64,000 nucleotides of DNA from Sulfitobacter sp. SK012 (GTDB lineage Bacteria > Pseudomonadota > Alphaproteobacteria > Rhodobacterales > Rhodobacteraceae), in assembly GCF_003352085.1 (NCBI RefSeq), contig NZ_CP025804.1:2046001-2110000 (forward strand), written 5' to 3'. The first letter of the stretch is position 1. Each line of letters starts with the position of its first letter. Positions 48,656 through 58,433 of the stretch are shown piece by piece. Under the pieces are notes generated by a model. It was given only the letters and a program-made list of their open reading frames with translations, made no database searches and had not been told where the DNA came from. Both the position numbers and the translations under genes were made by a program.

Positions 48656-51600
48656 CGAAATTGTCTCGGTGAATGGACGCTTCTTGCGATCTGTTCGAAT
48701 TGATCAAGATGACCGCAATGAAGCACTAGAAGGCTTTGTCTTCTCATCATCAGTACGGGAAATCCTCAGTAATTTTTCACATCAACAATTTGAGAGTGGG
48801 CAAGGTGCCTTCACATGGACCGGTCCGTATGGAAGCGGGAAGTCGAGCCTCGCACTAGCCCTCTCTGCGTTGTTGAGTGGGGATAAGCAAGAACGGGCGA
48901 CGGCCGCGAGCAAGACTGATCCAGAGTTTGCAAAGGAACTATGGAAGTTACTCCCTCCGAAGCGAGATGGCTGGAAGTGTGTGTCGGTCGTAGGACGCAG
49001 TGTGGAACCTTTCCAGCTGATCGGTGATGGTATCAAGGATGCAGGACTTGCAGCACGCCAAAGGAAGTTTGATACGCCTGAAAAAGTCATCGAGTACTTG
49101 CAGTATCTGGCCTCCGCGGACAGTGAACATTCGGGAGGTTTAGTCCTCTTTTTGGATGAAATGGGGAAGCTACTTGAGCACGCCGCATCCTCATCAGGAG
49201 ATGCATATTTCTTCCAACTGCTTGGTGAAGCGGCTTCGAGAAGCGGCGGCCGCCTCATCGTTGTGGGTATCCTTCATCAGTCATTCCAAGAATATGCGAG
49301 CCGCTTGGCGCGCGATATCAAAGATGAGTGGGGAAAGATCCAAGGTCGCTTCATCGACATTCCCGTCAATGTCTCTGGCGATGAGCAGATTGAACTGGTG
49401 AGTAAGGCGATTATTGCTGCAGATCAGCCAGATAGCGCTAGCCAGAACGCAGAAGCTGCTCTGGATCTTCTTGCCGACGCTCGACGCGGCGCGTCCGCCG
49501 TTTCGAAAGAGTTGCTTACTAGCGCTTGGCCCCTCAATCCGCTTGTTACATTGGTGCTCGGGCCTGCATCCCGACGGAGTTATGGGCAAAACCAGCGTAG
49601 CATCTTCAGTTTCTTAGGGTCATCCGAACTGTTTGGCTTTCAGGACTACCTTGAAAAGGCGAGCATAGAAGATCCGAAAGACTACGGATTGGCTGATTTT
49701 TGGGATTATCTCGATTTCAATCTGCAAGCCGCAATCGCGGTGTCTTTGGACAGCCATCACTTTGCAAATGCGAGGGATGCAATTGCACGGTGGGAAGCGA
49801 AAGATGGCGGCGAACTCGGTGTGCAACTGCTAAAGTCGCTAGCCATTTTGGAGCTGACACAAAAGCAAACCGGAGTAGGTGCGACGCTGGGTGCACTTTG
49901 CCTGTCAATAAACCAAACAAGTGCTGCAGTAGAGGAGCTTTTGTCAGAACTTGAGGCGGCGTCGATTGTTGTTTTTCGAAAGTTCAGAGGTACTTACTCC
50001 CTCTTTGACGGGAGCGACTTTGACATTGAAGTGGCGCTGGATGAGGCATTGAGAGAAAGATCAGACTTCGATCTCAGCTCAATCTCAAACGCTTTGTCTT
50101 CACCAAATATCGTGGCTAAACGGCACTACCGTGAAACTGGCGCTTTGCGCTGGTGCGAACTCAAGGTCATGCTCGAAAGCCAGGTAGAAAACTATGTCAC
50201 CAGCTTTGCCCCTACAAATGGATGCTTTGGCGCATTTATCGTTTCACTGGACGATGCGCCGACAAGCATTGTTGAGGATTTTGGTGAGTATGGGTGGGGG
50301 GCTGACTTTGCGGTTGTAAGGTCTGAAAAATCAAAGAACCTTGTGGCACTTGCACGAGAGCACTCGGCTTTGAAAGATATCTTGGCATCGCATGCTGAAA
50401 TTCACCGAGACAAAATTGCGCGCAGAGAGCTTAACGATCGTATCGAGGCGATTGTGGGCCGCATTGAGCATGAGGTCTGGCAATTGATCGAAAGCGCAGA
50501 ATGGCAAACTGGAATTGATGATCTTCCAATTCCTGCGCGTCGGAACCTCACAGTTTTGGCGTCAGAGATGGCAGACCGTCGATTTCCAATGTCGCCAAAG
50601 TTAAACAACGAACTGCTGAACCGAACCAAGCCATCGGCATCGGCCAATTCAGCGCTCAAGCTGCTACTGCATGCCGCCGTCCTTAAAGAAGGTACTCCAG
50701 GTCTTGGGTTTAAGAAATTCCCTGCTGAAAAAGCTTTGTTCGTATCGCTAGTTGAGGCTAACGGATTATACTTCGAAGAGGGCAATGAATGGAAGTTTGT
50801 CCCTCCATCAAGAGATGATGCTGCCAATCTGATACCCATTTGGAAGGCAACGAAAGATTTCTTGAAGAAGCGGGGCAACCGCAACGTACAACTCACTGAT
50901 GTGTATGACCTCTGGCGGGCACCTCCCTTTGGACTGAAGGATGGTTTGATGCCATTCCTTGCTGTGTTGTTCATGCTCGCGGAGCGTCGGAACCTGTCAC
51001 ACTACCGGGAGGGTATTTTTCTATCGACTATTTCGGATGTTGATGTGGACTATGTTCTGAGAGCGCCGCAAATGGTCCAACTACGCTGGATCGAAATGAA
51101 CCAAACGACGAAGAGGCTCCTCACTGAGTTGGCAAACGCGGTCGGTGAAGTTGTTGACGATCGAGTCTCAACGCTAAGTCCGCTGGAAGTTGGGCGCGCA
51201 CTCATCGCAGCATATGAGACATCAGCCCCTTGGGTTCAACGAACCTCACGTCTGCCTGAGCATGCAAAAAAAGTAAGAGCGCTCTTCAAGCGTTCCAATG
51301 ACCCACAAAAGTTCGCCTTTGATGACATTCCAGGTCTCTACGGAAAGGACATCGATATTCTAACAGATCAAGGGATCTCTGAGATCGCTCAAAACATCAA
51401 AGAAGGGCTGATTGAAATCCGTGCGGCTTACCCTGCGATGCTCACCAGAATGCGCGAACACATTCTGAATGAGCTGCAAGTTCATGGGCGCACTTCGAAA
51501 GCGTACCGAGAGCTGAACGAGCGCGCGAATAATATCCGAGATGTTGCCGGTGACTTGCGGCTGCGATCATTCATCACTCAGCTCACCAGCTTCGGAGATG

Positions 51601-51995
51601 ACCTGCAATCGATGGAGGCACTTGCGGGGCTAGGTATCAACAAACCCGCCAAAGCCTGGATCGATAGCGACATTGACCGAGCAAATGTGCAACTCACCTT
51701 GCTTGCGCAGCAGTTCAATCAACACGAATCTGTCGCGCGTGTCGCTGGGCGAAAGGACAAGCGGTCCGCAATGGCATTAATTGTCAGCGTTGATGATCGG
51801 CCAACCCCTGTGATGGAGGAATTTGACATTTTGGATTCCGACAATGAGCAGGTGAACAACCTCAGTAGAAAGATTGAAGAAGTGTTGCAGCAAGCTGCAG
51901 AAGGCACCGGTAGAAACGTAATCCTTGCTGCTTTGGCCAAAGTTGGGGCCGCGAGGATCAAACAATCAAACGCGAGTGAGGAAGTAGATGGCTGA
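48645..51995 (+). CDS. sspC: SspC-like P-loop ATPase of the phosphorothioation complex
   Basis: The 1,116-residue protein has a Walker A GPYGSGKSS (about 60-68), a Walker B-type LVLFLDEMGK (about 166-175), a long helical central part and a C-terminal region (VARVAGRKDKRSAMALIVSV). Its place between a DUF4007 gene and a PAPS-reductase-like gene is that of SspC, the ATPase that assists DNA modification. It overlaps both neighbours (11 bases upstream, 8 bases downstream). The length is usual for this component. Confidence 0.85.
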   Translation: MPLNEIVSVNGRFLRSVRIDQDDRNEALEGFVFSSSVREILSNFSHQQFESGQGAFTWTGPYGSGKSSLALALSALLSGDKQERATAASKTDPEFAKELWKLLPPKRDGWKCVSVVGRSVEPFQLIGDGIKDAGLAARQRKFDTPEKVIEYLQYLASADSEHSGGLVLFLDEMGKLLEHAASSSGDAYFFQLLGEAASRSGGRLIVVGILHQSFQEYASRLARDIKDEWGKIQGRFIDIPVNVSGDEQIELVSKAIIAADQPDSASQNAEAALDLLADARRGASAVSKELLTSAWPLNPLVTLVLGPASRRSYGQNQRSIFSFLGSSELFGFQDYLEKASIEDPKDYGLADFWDYLDFNLQAAIAVSLDSHHFANARDAIARWEAKDGGELGVQLLKSLAILELTQKQTGVGATLGALCLSINQTSAAVEELLSELEAASIVVFRKFRGTYSLFDGSDFDIEVALDEALRERSDFDLSSISNALSSPNIVAKRHYRETGALRWCELKVMLESQVENYVTSFAPTNGCFGAFIVSLDDAPTSIVEDFGEYGWGADFAVVRSEKSKNLVALAREHSALKDILASHAEIHRDKIARRELNDRIEAIVGRIEHEVWQLIESAEWQTGIDDLPIPARRNLTVLASEMADRRFPMSPKLNNELLNRTKPSASANSALKLLLHAAVLKEGTPGLGFKKFPAEKALFVSLVEANGLYFEEGNEWKFVPPSRDDAANLIPIWKATKDFLKKRGNRNVQLTDVYDLWRAPPFGLKDGLMPFLAVLFMLAERRNLSHYREGIFLSTISDVDVDYVLRAPQMVQLRWIEMNQTTKRLLTELANAVGEVVDDRVSTLSPLEVGRALIAAYETSAPWVQRTSRLPEHAKKVRALFKRSNDPQKFAFDDIPGLYGKDIDILTDQGISEIAQNIKEGLIEIRAAYPAMLTRMREHILNELQVHGRTSKAYRELNERANNIRDVAGDLRLRSFITQLTSFGDDLQSMEALAGLGINKPAKAWIDSDIDRANVQLTLLAQQFNQHESVARVAGRKDKRSAMALIVSVDDRPTPVMEEFDILDSDNEQVNNLSRKIEEVLQQAAEGTGRNVILAALAKVGAARIKQSNASEEVDG

Positions 51996-52827
51996 CAAAA
52001 CTAAACATGTATTGGGCTTGTCAGGGGGCAAAGATAGTTCAGCTCTCGCGATCTACATGAGCCAGGCTCACCCAGAACTCGATATCGAGTATTTCTTCAC
52101 TGACACGGGTGAAGAGCTGGACGAGGTGTATGAGTACCTAGCAATGCTTGAGGGTTTCCTTGGCAAGAAGATCCGGTACTTGGACCCAGGGCGAGATTTT
52201 AAGTTTTACCTTGCTCAGTATAATCAATTTCTTCCGTCAGCTCAGACGCGTTGGTGTACGAAGGACCTGAAGATCAAGCCTTTTGAAAAGTGGGTCAAAT
52301 CTGAATTTACCGAGCAGGGATACACTGTTTACAGTTATGTCGCGATCCGTGCTGATGAAGATTTTCGCCAAGGCCTGAACTCGAAAAATGGCAGTCTGAT
52401 TACTAAACTGCCCTTCAAAGATGATGGGATCGACAAGGCCGGCGTTTTCGAAATTCTTGAGAACTCAGGGCTAGGCCTTCCAACTTACTATGATTGGCGT
52501 TCCAGGAGTGGCTGCACGTTTTGTTTCTTTCAGCAAAAAATTGAGTGGGTTGGTCTAAAGGAGCGTCACCCCGAAGCCTTCGAGAGGGCCAAGGAAATGG
52601 AGAAAACCTCTCTCGATCACGGATCGCCGTTTTCGTGGAGTGAAGGGGAGACGCTTTTGGAGCTAGAGAAGCCAGAACGCATCGCTCAAATCCGCGCAGA
52701 TCATGAAAAGCGCGTCGAAAGAGCTAAGGCGAAGAGGAAGATTGATCCTCTTCGGCCAGAACAAGGCGCTGTTGATCTTGATGATATCTATGGCCAGCAA
52801 AAGGTGTGTTTGGCCTGCCATAAATGA
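51988..52827 (+). CDS. sspD: SspD-like ATP-pyrophosphatase / sulfurtransferase (PAPS-reductase family)
   Basis: The 279-residue protein carries the PP-loop LSGGKDSSALAI (about 11-22) that binds ATP. Cysteines follow at about 89 (RWCTKD), 175 and 178 (SGCTFCF) and 274 and 277 (VCLACHK), likely an Fe-S cluster or sulfur-transfer set. DndC and SspD activate the DNA backbone by adenylation and transfer sulfur to it. It overlaps sspC by eight bases. The C-x-x-C at the very end is a useful mark. The start at ATG 51988 needs no revision. Confidence 0.9.
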   Translation: MADKTKHVLGLSGGKDSSALAIYMSQAHPELDIEYFFTDTGEELDEVYEYLAMLEGFLGKKIRYLDPGRDFKFYLAQYNQFLPSAQTRWCTKDLKIKPFEKWVKSEFTEQGYTVYSYVAIRADEDFRQGLNSKNGSLITKLPFKDDGIDKAGVFEILENSGLGLPTYYDWRSRSGCTFCFFQQKIEWVGLKERHPEAFERAKEMEKTSLDHGSPFSWSEGETLLELEKPERIAQIRADHEKRVERAKAKRKIDPLRPEQGAVDLDDIYGQQKVCLACHK

Positions 52828-52983
52828 CCAGCTTCCAAAAATTAGCGAGACCGGTACTGATGGATTTTGTGGTTCAGATCTGGAAACGGTGAAAATTTGG
52901 CCAAAACCAAGCAACTAGGGCTGGTTTCTTAAAGAGAAATCTAACACGATCAGGAACGAAAAAAACCTTGGAGGACCAACTAA

Positions 52984-54585
52984 TTGGGAACGGGTAAGCT
53001 GAAATCTGTACTTAGTAGGTTTGGGGTAGCAAAGCTATCAGAGCTTGTGGGAATGGAAACGCTTGAGAACATGGAAAAGTGGTTCCGTGTTCGTGTTACC
53101 GCACCTAAACTGATTGATATTCTTCTTCAAAGATACGGTTCATCAATACTTGGGAACGCCCAGATAAGAAAAATGGTGCTGAACCATGTTGATGACTTCG
53201 ACCGAAAGTACATCTTAGGGAAGAGTTCTAAAGTAGTTTGGTCAAGCAGCTCAAGTAGCGCTCAACGCCTAGTGCAAACTCTTGAGCTGGGTACCGAATT
53301 CCTCCCGCCTGTCGCAGAGGCGAGCCCTCCGGCAAGCAATTCTATTCCCGTCTCGGCACCGCTGCATGAGTATCAGTTTAATGTCAAAGCTAGAGCCATT
53401 GCTGCGCTGAAACTTCCTAGTTCGCGTATTCTATTACACATGCCAACCGGCGCGGGGAAAACTAGAACAGCCTGTGAGCTGATGGTTGATGCGTTGAGGG
53501 CCGAGCCTCCTGGCCCTGCTTTGATTGTATGGCTCGCTCACTCGGAAGAACTTTGCACACAAGCTGTTGAGGCAATTGAACGAACCTGGTCAACAAAAGG
53601 TGATCACCAAGCATCTATTACAAGGATTTGGGGAAGTTTTGAAAGACCTTCGGATGCGCCACAGAGGGGATTCGTGGTGGCCAGCTTTCAGTCAATCCAC
53701 GCACTTTTAACATCGGCATCAAGGGACTTAAGCCTGCTAAGAGAAATAGGGGCGGCAACCAAAATGATCGTTATCGACGAAGCACATAAAGCTATTGCAC
53801 CAACCTATGAAATAGCCATTAACTCGCTCTCTATGGCAAGTACTCCGCCAAAATTGGTTGGTCTATCTGCAACACCGGGTCGCAGCGAAAATCATGAAGA
53901 AAACAGAGAGCTGTCAGAGTTTTTCGACAATACCAAAATTGGCTTGTGTGACGATAGCGGTAGGGAGCTGGAGGATGGTATCGGTTACCTACAAGATATG
54001 GGGGTCTTGGCCCGTCTTGATCGCGAAAAAATTGAAACTGACGTCTCAATTGACCTAAGCGAGAACGAAATGGCCAAGCTCTCAGAGCTCATGGAACTTC
54101 CAGAAAGTTTCTTGAGACGTCTTGGGGGACAACACGAGCGGAACTTGTTGATCTTCAATCGCATGATGGAGTTGTCAGACGCCAAACGGCAAGTCATTTT
54201 GTTCGCTTGCTCTATTGCTCATGCAGAGTTGCTAAGCGATCTATGTGTTGCACGGGACATAGCTGCTCGCCTTGTTACCGGGCAAACCGATCCGAAAGAT
54301 CGAGCGAGATACATCGCTGAATACAAAGATGGCAAAGTGCAGTTTTTGATTAACTATGGAGTTTTGACAACTGGATTTGACGCCCCCAATACCGATACCG
54401 TTTTCATTACTAGGCCGACGGCATCTGTCGTTCTTTATTCCCAAATGATCGGTAGGGCGATTAGGGGACCAAAGAATGGTGGGAACGAACGAGCAAGAGT
54501 TATTGATGTGGTGGACAACTTGCACGGAATGCCATCCGAGAACATGGCCTACAACTATTTTAATAATGTCTGGAGCACACAATAA
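52984..54585 (+). CDS. DEAD/DEAH-type superfamily 2 helicase, possible SspFGH-like arm component
   Basis: The 533-residue protein has about 120 N-terminal residues of unknown fold, then Walker A MPTGAGKTRTA (about 153), DEAH box VIDEAHKAI (about 264), SATPGR (about 293), and motif VI QMIGRAIRG (about 488). It starts at TTG 52984, preceded by GGAGG at nine bases. This type of helicase unwinds or translocates on duplex DNA. It shares one base with the GHKL gene (TAATG), implying coupling. It is separated from sspD by only 156 bases, so it likely belongs to the same defence locus. Confidence 0.85.
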   Translation: MGTGKLKSVLSRFGVAKLSELVGMETLENMEKWFRVRVTAPKLIDILLQRYGSSILGNAQIRKMVLNHVDDFDRKYILGKSSKVVWSSSSSSAQRLVQTLELGTEFLPPVAEASPPASNSIPVSAPLHEYQFNVKARAIAALKLPSSRILLHMPTGAGKTRTACELMVDALRAEPPGPALIVWLAHSEELCTQAVEAIERTWSTKGDHQASITRIWGSFERPSDAPQRGFVVASFQSIHALLTSASRDLSLLREIGAATKMIVIDEAHKAIAPTYEIAINSLSMASTPPKLVGLSATPGRSENHEENRELSEFFDNTKIGLCDDSGRELEDGIGYLQDMGVLARLDREKIETDVSIDLSENEMAKLSELMELPESFLRRLGGQHERNLLIFNRMMELSDAKRQVILFACSIAHAELLSDLCVARDIAARLVTGQTDPKDRARYIAEYKDGKVQFLINYGVLTTGFDAPNTDTVFITRPTASVVLYSQMIGRAIRGPKNGGNERARVIDVVDNLHGMPSENMAYNYFNNVWSTQ

Positions 54586-56348
54586 TGACGACGTATATTT
54601 TTCCTGCATCCACTGCAATTGAATCCTTCCGGGATGCGGGTTATCGCGATACTTCGATGGCCTTGGCGGAACTCGTGGACAACTCGATTCAGGCAGAAGC
54701 TGACAACGTCCGTATTCTTGCCATCGAAGAAAACGTCAGTGTGCAGAGAACTGTAGCCAATGTGGGCTCCTTGGCGGTCTATGACGATGGTCATGGTATG
54801 TCTCCAGATGTCCTTGAGATCTGTTTGGCTTTCGCTCAAGGAACGAGGCTGAATACGCGCTCGGGGATAGGTCGCTTTGGTGTTGGACTTCCTCTCGCTT
54901 CGATCAGTCAATGCAAGCGCGTAACAGTCTACTCATGGCAAGAAGGCGATTGTTTTACTACCTATCTCGACATTGACGAAGTCAAAAAGTCGAAACAGCA
55001 AACAACAAACGAAGTAGAAAAGTGTGAAATTCCAGGAGAGATCCTGCGGCACCTTGACGTTCCCGTTAAAGACCACGGTTCGCTAATTGTATGGGAAGAT
55101 TGTGATAGATTGGACCTAAAAAGAACCCAGACTTTGGTTAGGCGCATGGAGACAAGTTTTTGCCGCATCTATCGTCACTTCCTTGATGACGACGATACAT
55201 ATGGACGGCAAAGAGATATCCGAATTTTGATAGTAAAGCCGGACGCTGATGTAGTTGAAAGCATCAAGTTGCTCCCCAATGATCCCCTCTACTTGATGAC
55301 GCCGAACAACCTTCCAGGTTTTGAAGACGAAGCTACAAACGAAGCTTACGGTGAGATTCAAAGAATTCCGGTAAGGTTCGGAAATAGCGGCAAGAAGTCA
55401 ATGGTCGAAGTTAGATTCTCGGCTATCCGGCAGGATATTGCTAGGTGGACAAGGAATGCTGACACAGCATCCGTTGTGGACCACTATAAGGCAAACACCG
55501 GTATATCATTTGTGAGAGCTGGGCGCGAAATCGATTTTGGGTCTTTTGGGTATTTTAATCCACAAGAGCTAAAGGAGCGTTATTGGGGGTGTGAAGTCCG
55601 GTTCGGACCTGAGCTTGACGAACTGTTTGGCGTTACCAACAACAAGCAGGCAGTGCGCGATGTTGACTTCATAGAGAGGGAAGAAGTTGAGCAACTTCAC
55701 GATGGCCTCAGTGAAGACGACATTGATTTCGATCATAAGATTGCTCTCAGAGCAGAATTAAGCAAGCGTTTCAAAATTGCGCACAAAGCAATTAGAGCAC
55801 GCATAGACAGCTTAGCACCTGAGACGGGGCGAAGTGTATCCGGCAGAAAAACAGATCCGGCCGCACAGAGTGCGGAGTTAGCCGGTCAAAACTTTAAGAA
55901 TGATCCAGCAAAAACAAAGACAAAAATCGAAAAGGATGCAGTGACTCCGGAAGAGCAGGACACAAAACTTAAAGATATGCTGATCCAAGAGCATGGGAAT
56001 GACATCCCGGATAATGAACTAGATAGGATGGTTGAAGAGATTAAGGCGACGGGCGTGACAATTACTGAGAAGTCTTGGCCTGGGAATCAATTTTATACGA
56101 TCGAGCGCCCTGGCGAAATCATGACGATCGCACTAAACGCTCGCCATCCTTTCCAAGTGGAGCTGTATGACAAAATTTGCAAAGGCCCTGATACTCAAGA
56201 GGCGTTGGCTATGAACCTTTTTCTATTGGCTGCTGCGCGAGCTGAAGACGAGCTGTGGGATGATAGGTCACAAGAGACTCTTGAAGAGTTTAGGGAAAAA
56301 TGGGGAGGCTGGATTAAGAAGCTGCTGACGCAATTAAACAACTCATAG
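54585..56348 (+). CDS. GHKL-ATPase protein (Hsp90/MutL-like ATP-binding domain)
   Basis: The 587-residue protein has a GHKL ATP-binding domain at about 10-220: N box LAELVDNSIQA (27-37), G1 box DDGHGM (67-72) and G2 box SGIGRFGVGLP (93-103). A second half of about 360 residues, with a charged linker, is unassigned. GHKL proteins change shape upon ATP binding. In defence loci they pair with nucleases or helicases. It follows the helicase gene by a one-base overlap and precedes a PLD gene. Neither a histidine kinase dimerisation domain nor a type II topoisomerase part was seen. Confidence 0.85.
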   Translation: MTTYIFPASTAIESFRDAGYRDTSMALAELVDNSIQAEADNVRILAIEENVSVQRTVANVGSLAVYDDGHGMSPDVLEICLAFAQGTRLNTRSGIGRFGVGLPLASISQCKRVTVYSWQEGDCFTTYLDIDEVKKSKQQTTNEVEKCEIPGEILRHLDVPVKDHGSLIVWEDCDRLDLKRTQTLVRRMETSFCRIYRHFLDDDDTYGRQRDIRILIVKPDADVVESIKLLPNDPLYLMTPNNLPGFEDEATNEAYGEIQRIPVRFGNSGKKSMVEVRFSAIRQDIARWTRNADTASVVDHYKANTGISFVRAGREIDFGSFGYFNPQELKERYWGCEVRFGPELDELFGVTNNKQAVRDVDFIEREEVEQLHDGLSEDDIDFDHKIALRAELSKRFKIAHKAIRARIDSLAPETGRSVSGRKTDPAAQSAELAGQNFKNDPAKTKTKIEKDAVTPEEQDTKLKDMLIQEHGNDIPDNELDRMVEEIKATGVTITEKSWPGNQFYTIERPGEIMTIALNARHPFQVELYDKICKGPDTQEALAMNLFLLAAARAEDELWDDRSQETLEEFREKWGGWIKKLLTQLNNS

Positions 56349-56349
56349 T

Positions 56350-57186
56350 ATGCTTCTCCCGACTGCAGAGCTGAAAAGTAGATTACAGCAACAATTTTCG
56401 GATTCACGAAGGTGCTGGATTTACAGTGCCTTCATATCTCAACCCGGTATTGATTTCGTAATTGGACATCGTCATGAGTTCAGCTCAGATCGCTTACTGG
56501 TGCGCTGTGATCTTAGAGACGTGATGACAGGTGCATGTTCGCTCGCAGCGTTAAAAAGCGCGCTTGATGCCGGTTTTGAAGTTAGGTTGTCGTCTGCGCT
56601 GCACGTAAAATTGTACTTTTTTGACGAAAAACTGTTTGTAGGAAGCGCTAACCTCACTGGCAAAGGTTTGGCCCTAGTTGGGTATTGTAACGATGAACTC
56701 AGCACGGAAGGTGAGCCCACAGCTCGTGATGCAGAAATTGCCGAAAATCTGTGGTCCCAAGGAACAGAGATCAATCATGCTCGACTAATTGCCATGCAGA
56801 AATTCATTGAGCAGCTCGATACTGTTTCTAACAACACTCCCGCTAGCTGGCCTGACGCGATCTTTGTTGAAGAAAGGGATTTATACTGTTCCGACTTCCC
56901 CCAAAACACAACCGCTGACAGTTTTAGGTGGAACGACATTGAAAAGTTCAAAGTAAGCCCGGCATATTTATGGCTGATAAGTTCTGTTGAGGAAAATGGC
57001 GGCTCGGCTTCATTTGGTTGGCTTTCGAAGAAACTTCACACAGATGTATACGATGATCCCGCCCCCTACAGACGCAACATCAAAGAGCTTTTAGAAAACT
57101 TGCTCGATCTTGTTGTCGTGTTTCAACCCGATGGGGTTTGCGTTGAGAAGCCAAACGTGTCTTCGGTTGTTTTTCTTCGCGACTAG
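56350..57186 (+). CDS. PLD-family nuclease-like protein
   Basis: The 278-residue protein has one HKD motif (HVKLYFFDEKLFVGSANLTG, 85-104), with His, Lys and the downstream GSANLTG in the expected places. A single motif implies it dimerises. About 170 C-terminal residues are of unknown fold. It begins one base after the GHKL gene and ends the rightward arm of the phosphorothioation locus. PLD nucleases cut DNA without metal. Its likely role is as the cleaving part of a three-gene restriction arm with the helicase and GHKL proteins. Confidence 0.8.
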   Translation: MLLPTAELKSRLQQQFSDSRRCWIYSAFISQPGIDFVIGHRHEFSSDRLLVRCDLRDVMTGACSLAALKSALDAGFEVRLSSALHVKLYFFDEKLFVGSANLTGKGLALVGYCNDELSTEGEPTARDAEIAENLWSQGTEINHARLIAMQKFIEQLDTVSNNTPASWPDAIFVEERDLYCSDFPQNTTADSFRWNDIEKFKVSPAYLWLISSVEENGGSASFGWLSKKLHTDVYDDPAPYRRNIKELLENLLDLVVVFQPDGVCVEKPNVSSVVFLRD

Positions 57187-57586
57187 CTTTGGGTGGCTTG
57201 CTTCTCGGCAACGCTAATTTGTTCTCCGCTGTTCTAATTGGGTTTGGGCTTAATATTATCTGGGATCTCCGATTGAAGGCACCGCGCTTTAGCGCGCGGG
57301 CACTTGATGTCAGTCGGCTGAACCGGGGCTCAACGGGCCTACGGCCCGCTCACCCCAATCCAGGCATCTTTCTATTTGTTTGGTCCGCCCAACATCCCTG
57401 ACCGTGGCGGTCAACCTTAGTCCATCCCCAAAAACAGCCACCAATTTCCCCTGTCTCGCGGGCGAGCCATTCCTCGCGCGGCAAATTGGCGTCTGTTTTT
57501 GACGCAGACATTTTCTTCGCAAATGTGGCCGATTGACAGCCCCGTTCAGGGCCATGGGTCGGGCTTTGCCCTCTCCCACTCTGTTC
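57187..57586. other. Intergenic stretch with palindromic elements before IS21
   Basis: About 400 bases with no supported gene. It holds short stems (CGCGC-TTTA-GCGCG near 57287; GGGC-CTAC-GGCCC near 57334) that may be terminators of the ssp-linked operon. A minus-strand frame (57592-57350) has protein-like composition but no binding site. IS21 starts at 57587. Confidence 0.4.
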
Positions 57587-57668
57587 TGTCAATCCCGGAG
57601 TAAAATCGGTCAGCGTCCCGGAGAGAAATTGGCCAATTTGTCAGCTCCTTGGCTTCAGTTGGGTTTGT

Positions 57669-58433
57669 TCAGGCTGTGCGGTTTCGGCTTTGGTTCAGCC
57701 GATAGCTTTCACCATTCATCTCCAGGATATGGACGTGGTGTGTCAGGCGGTCGAGGATGGCACCCGTGAGGCGTTCTGATCCGAAGACCTCTGTCCATTC
57801 ATCGAACGGCAGGTTGGATGTGATGATGATGGAGCCGCGTTCATATCGTTGACTGATCACTTCGAACAGCAACTCGGCCCCGGTCTTGGAGAGTGGCACG
57901 AACCCAAGTTCGTCAATGATCAGCAAATCTTGGGCTGCTAGTTGTTTTTGGTGTCGTTGCAGTCGGCGTTCGTCAACTGCCTCGATCATTTCATGAACCA
58001 GTGCAGCGGCTGTGGTGAAACGTACCTTCAAGCCCTTTTGGCAAGCTGCCAGTCCAAGGCCGAGAGCAACATGTGTTTTACCGGTCCCACTTGGTCCTAG
58101 CGCGATAACGTTTTGACGCTTTGCGGTGTACTCGCAGCGGGCCAATTCCATCACCAGCACCTTGTTCAGTGACGGGATCGTTTTGAAGTCAAAGCTATCC
58201 AGGCTCTTGGTTGCCGGAAACTTCGCGGCTTTGATACGCCGCTCTACCATCCGTCGCTCACGTTCGATCAGCTCCAGCTCACACAAGCGCAGGAGATATT
58301 GGACATGATCCTTGTTCTCTGCGGCGCATTGTTGGGCCTGTTTGGTGTATTCGCTTTGGAAGGTTGGCAGCCGAAGTTTGGTCAGGTGATGCCTGAGCAG
58401 AACCTGCGGTGTATCAGTAACAGTATCGTTCAT
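57669..58433 (-). CDS. istB: IS21-family ATP-binding protein IstB
   Basis: The 254-residue AAA+ protein has Walker A GPSGTGKTH (about 113-121), Walker B LLIIDELGF and sensor-type SNLPFDEW, with an N-terminal helical segment that starts after HHLTKLRL. IstB helps IstA select targets and insert. It overlaps the istA stop by four bases. The frame is intact, so the element could be active. Confidence 0.95.
   Translation of the reverse strand: MNDTVTDTPQVLLRHHLTKLRLPTFQSEYTKQAQQCAAENKDHVQYLLRLCELELIERERRMVERRIKAAKFPATKSLDSFDFKTIPSLNKVLVMELARCEYTAKRQNVIALGPSGTGKTHVALGLGLAACQKGLKVRFTTAAALVHEMIEAVDERRLQRHQKQLAAQDLLIIDELGFVPLSKTGAELLFEVISQRYERGSIIITSNLPFDEWTEVFGSERLTGAILDRLTHHVHILEMNGESYRLNQSRNRTA

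Noticed and set aside
48782..49258. Minus-strand frame inside sspC
   Set aside because: It is a shadow of a gene with clear ATPase motifs.
54585..56348. Two-component sensor kinase
   Set aside because: The GHKL boxes are present, but no dimerisation/phosphoacceptor His domain, membrane segment or response regulator was seen.
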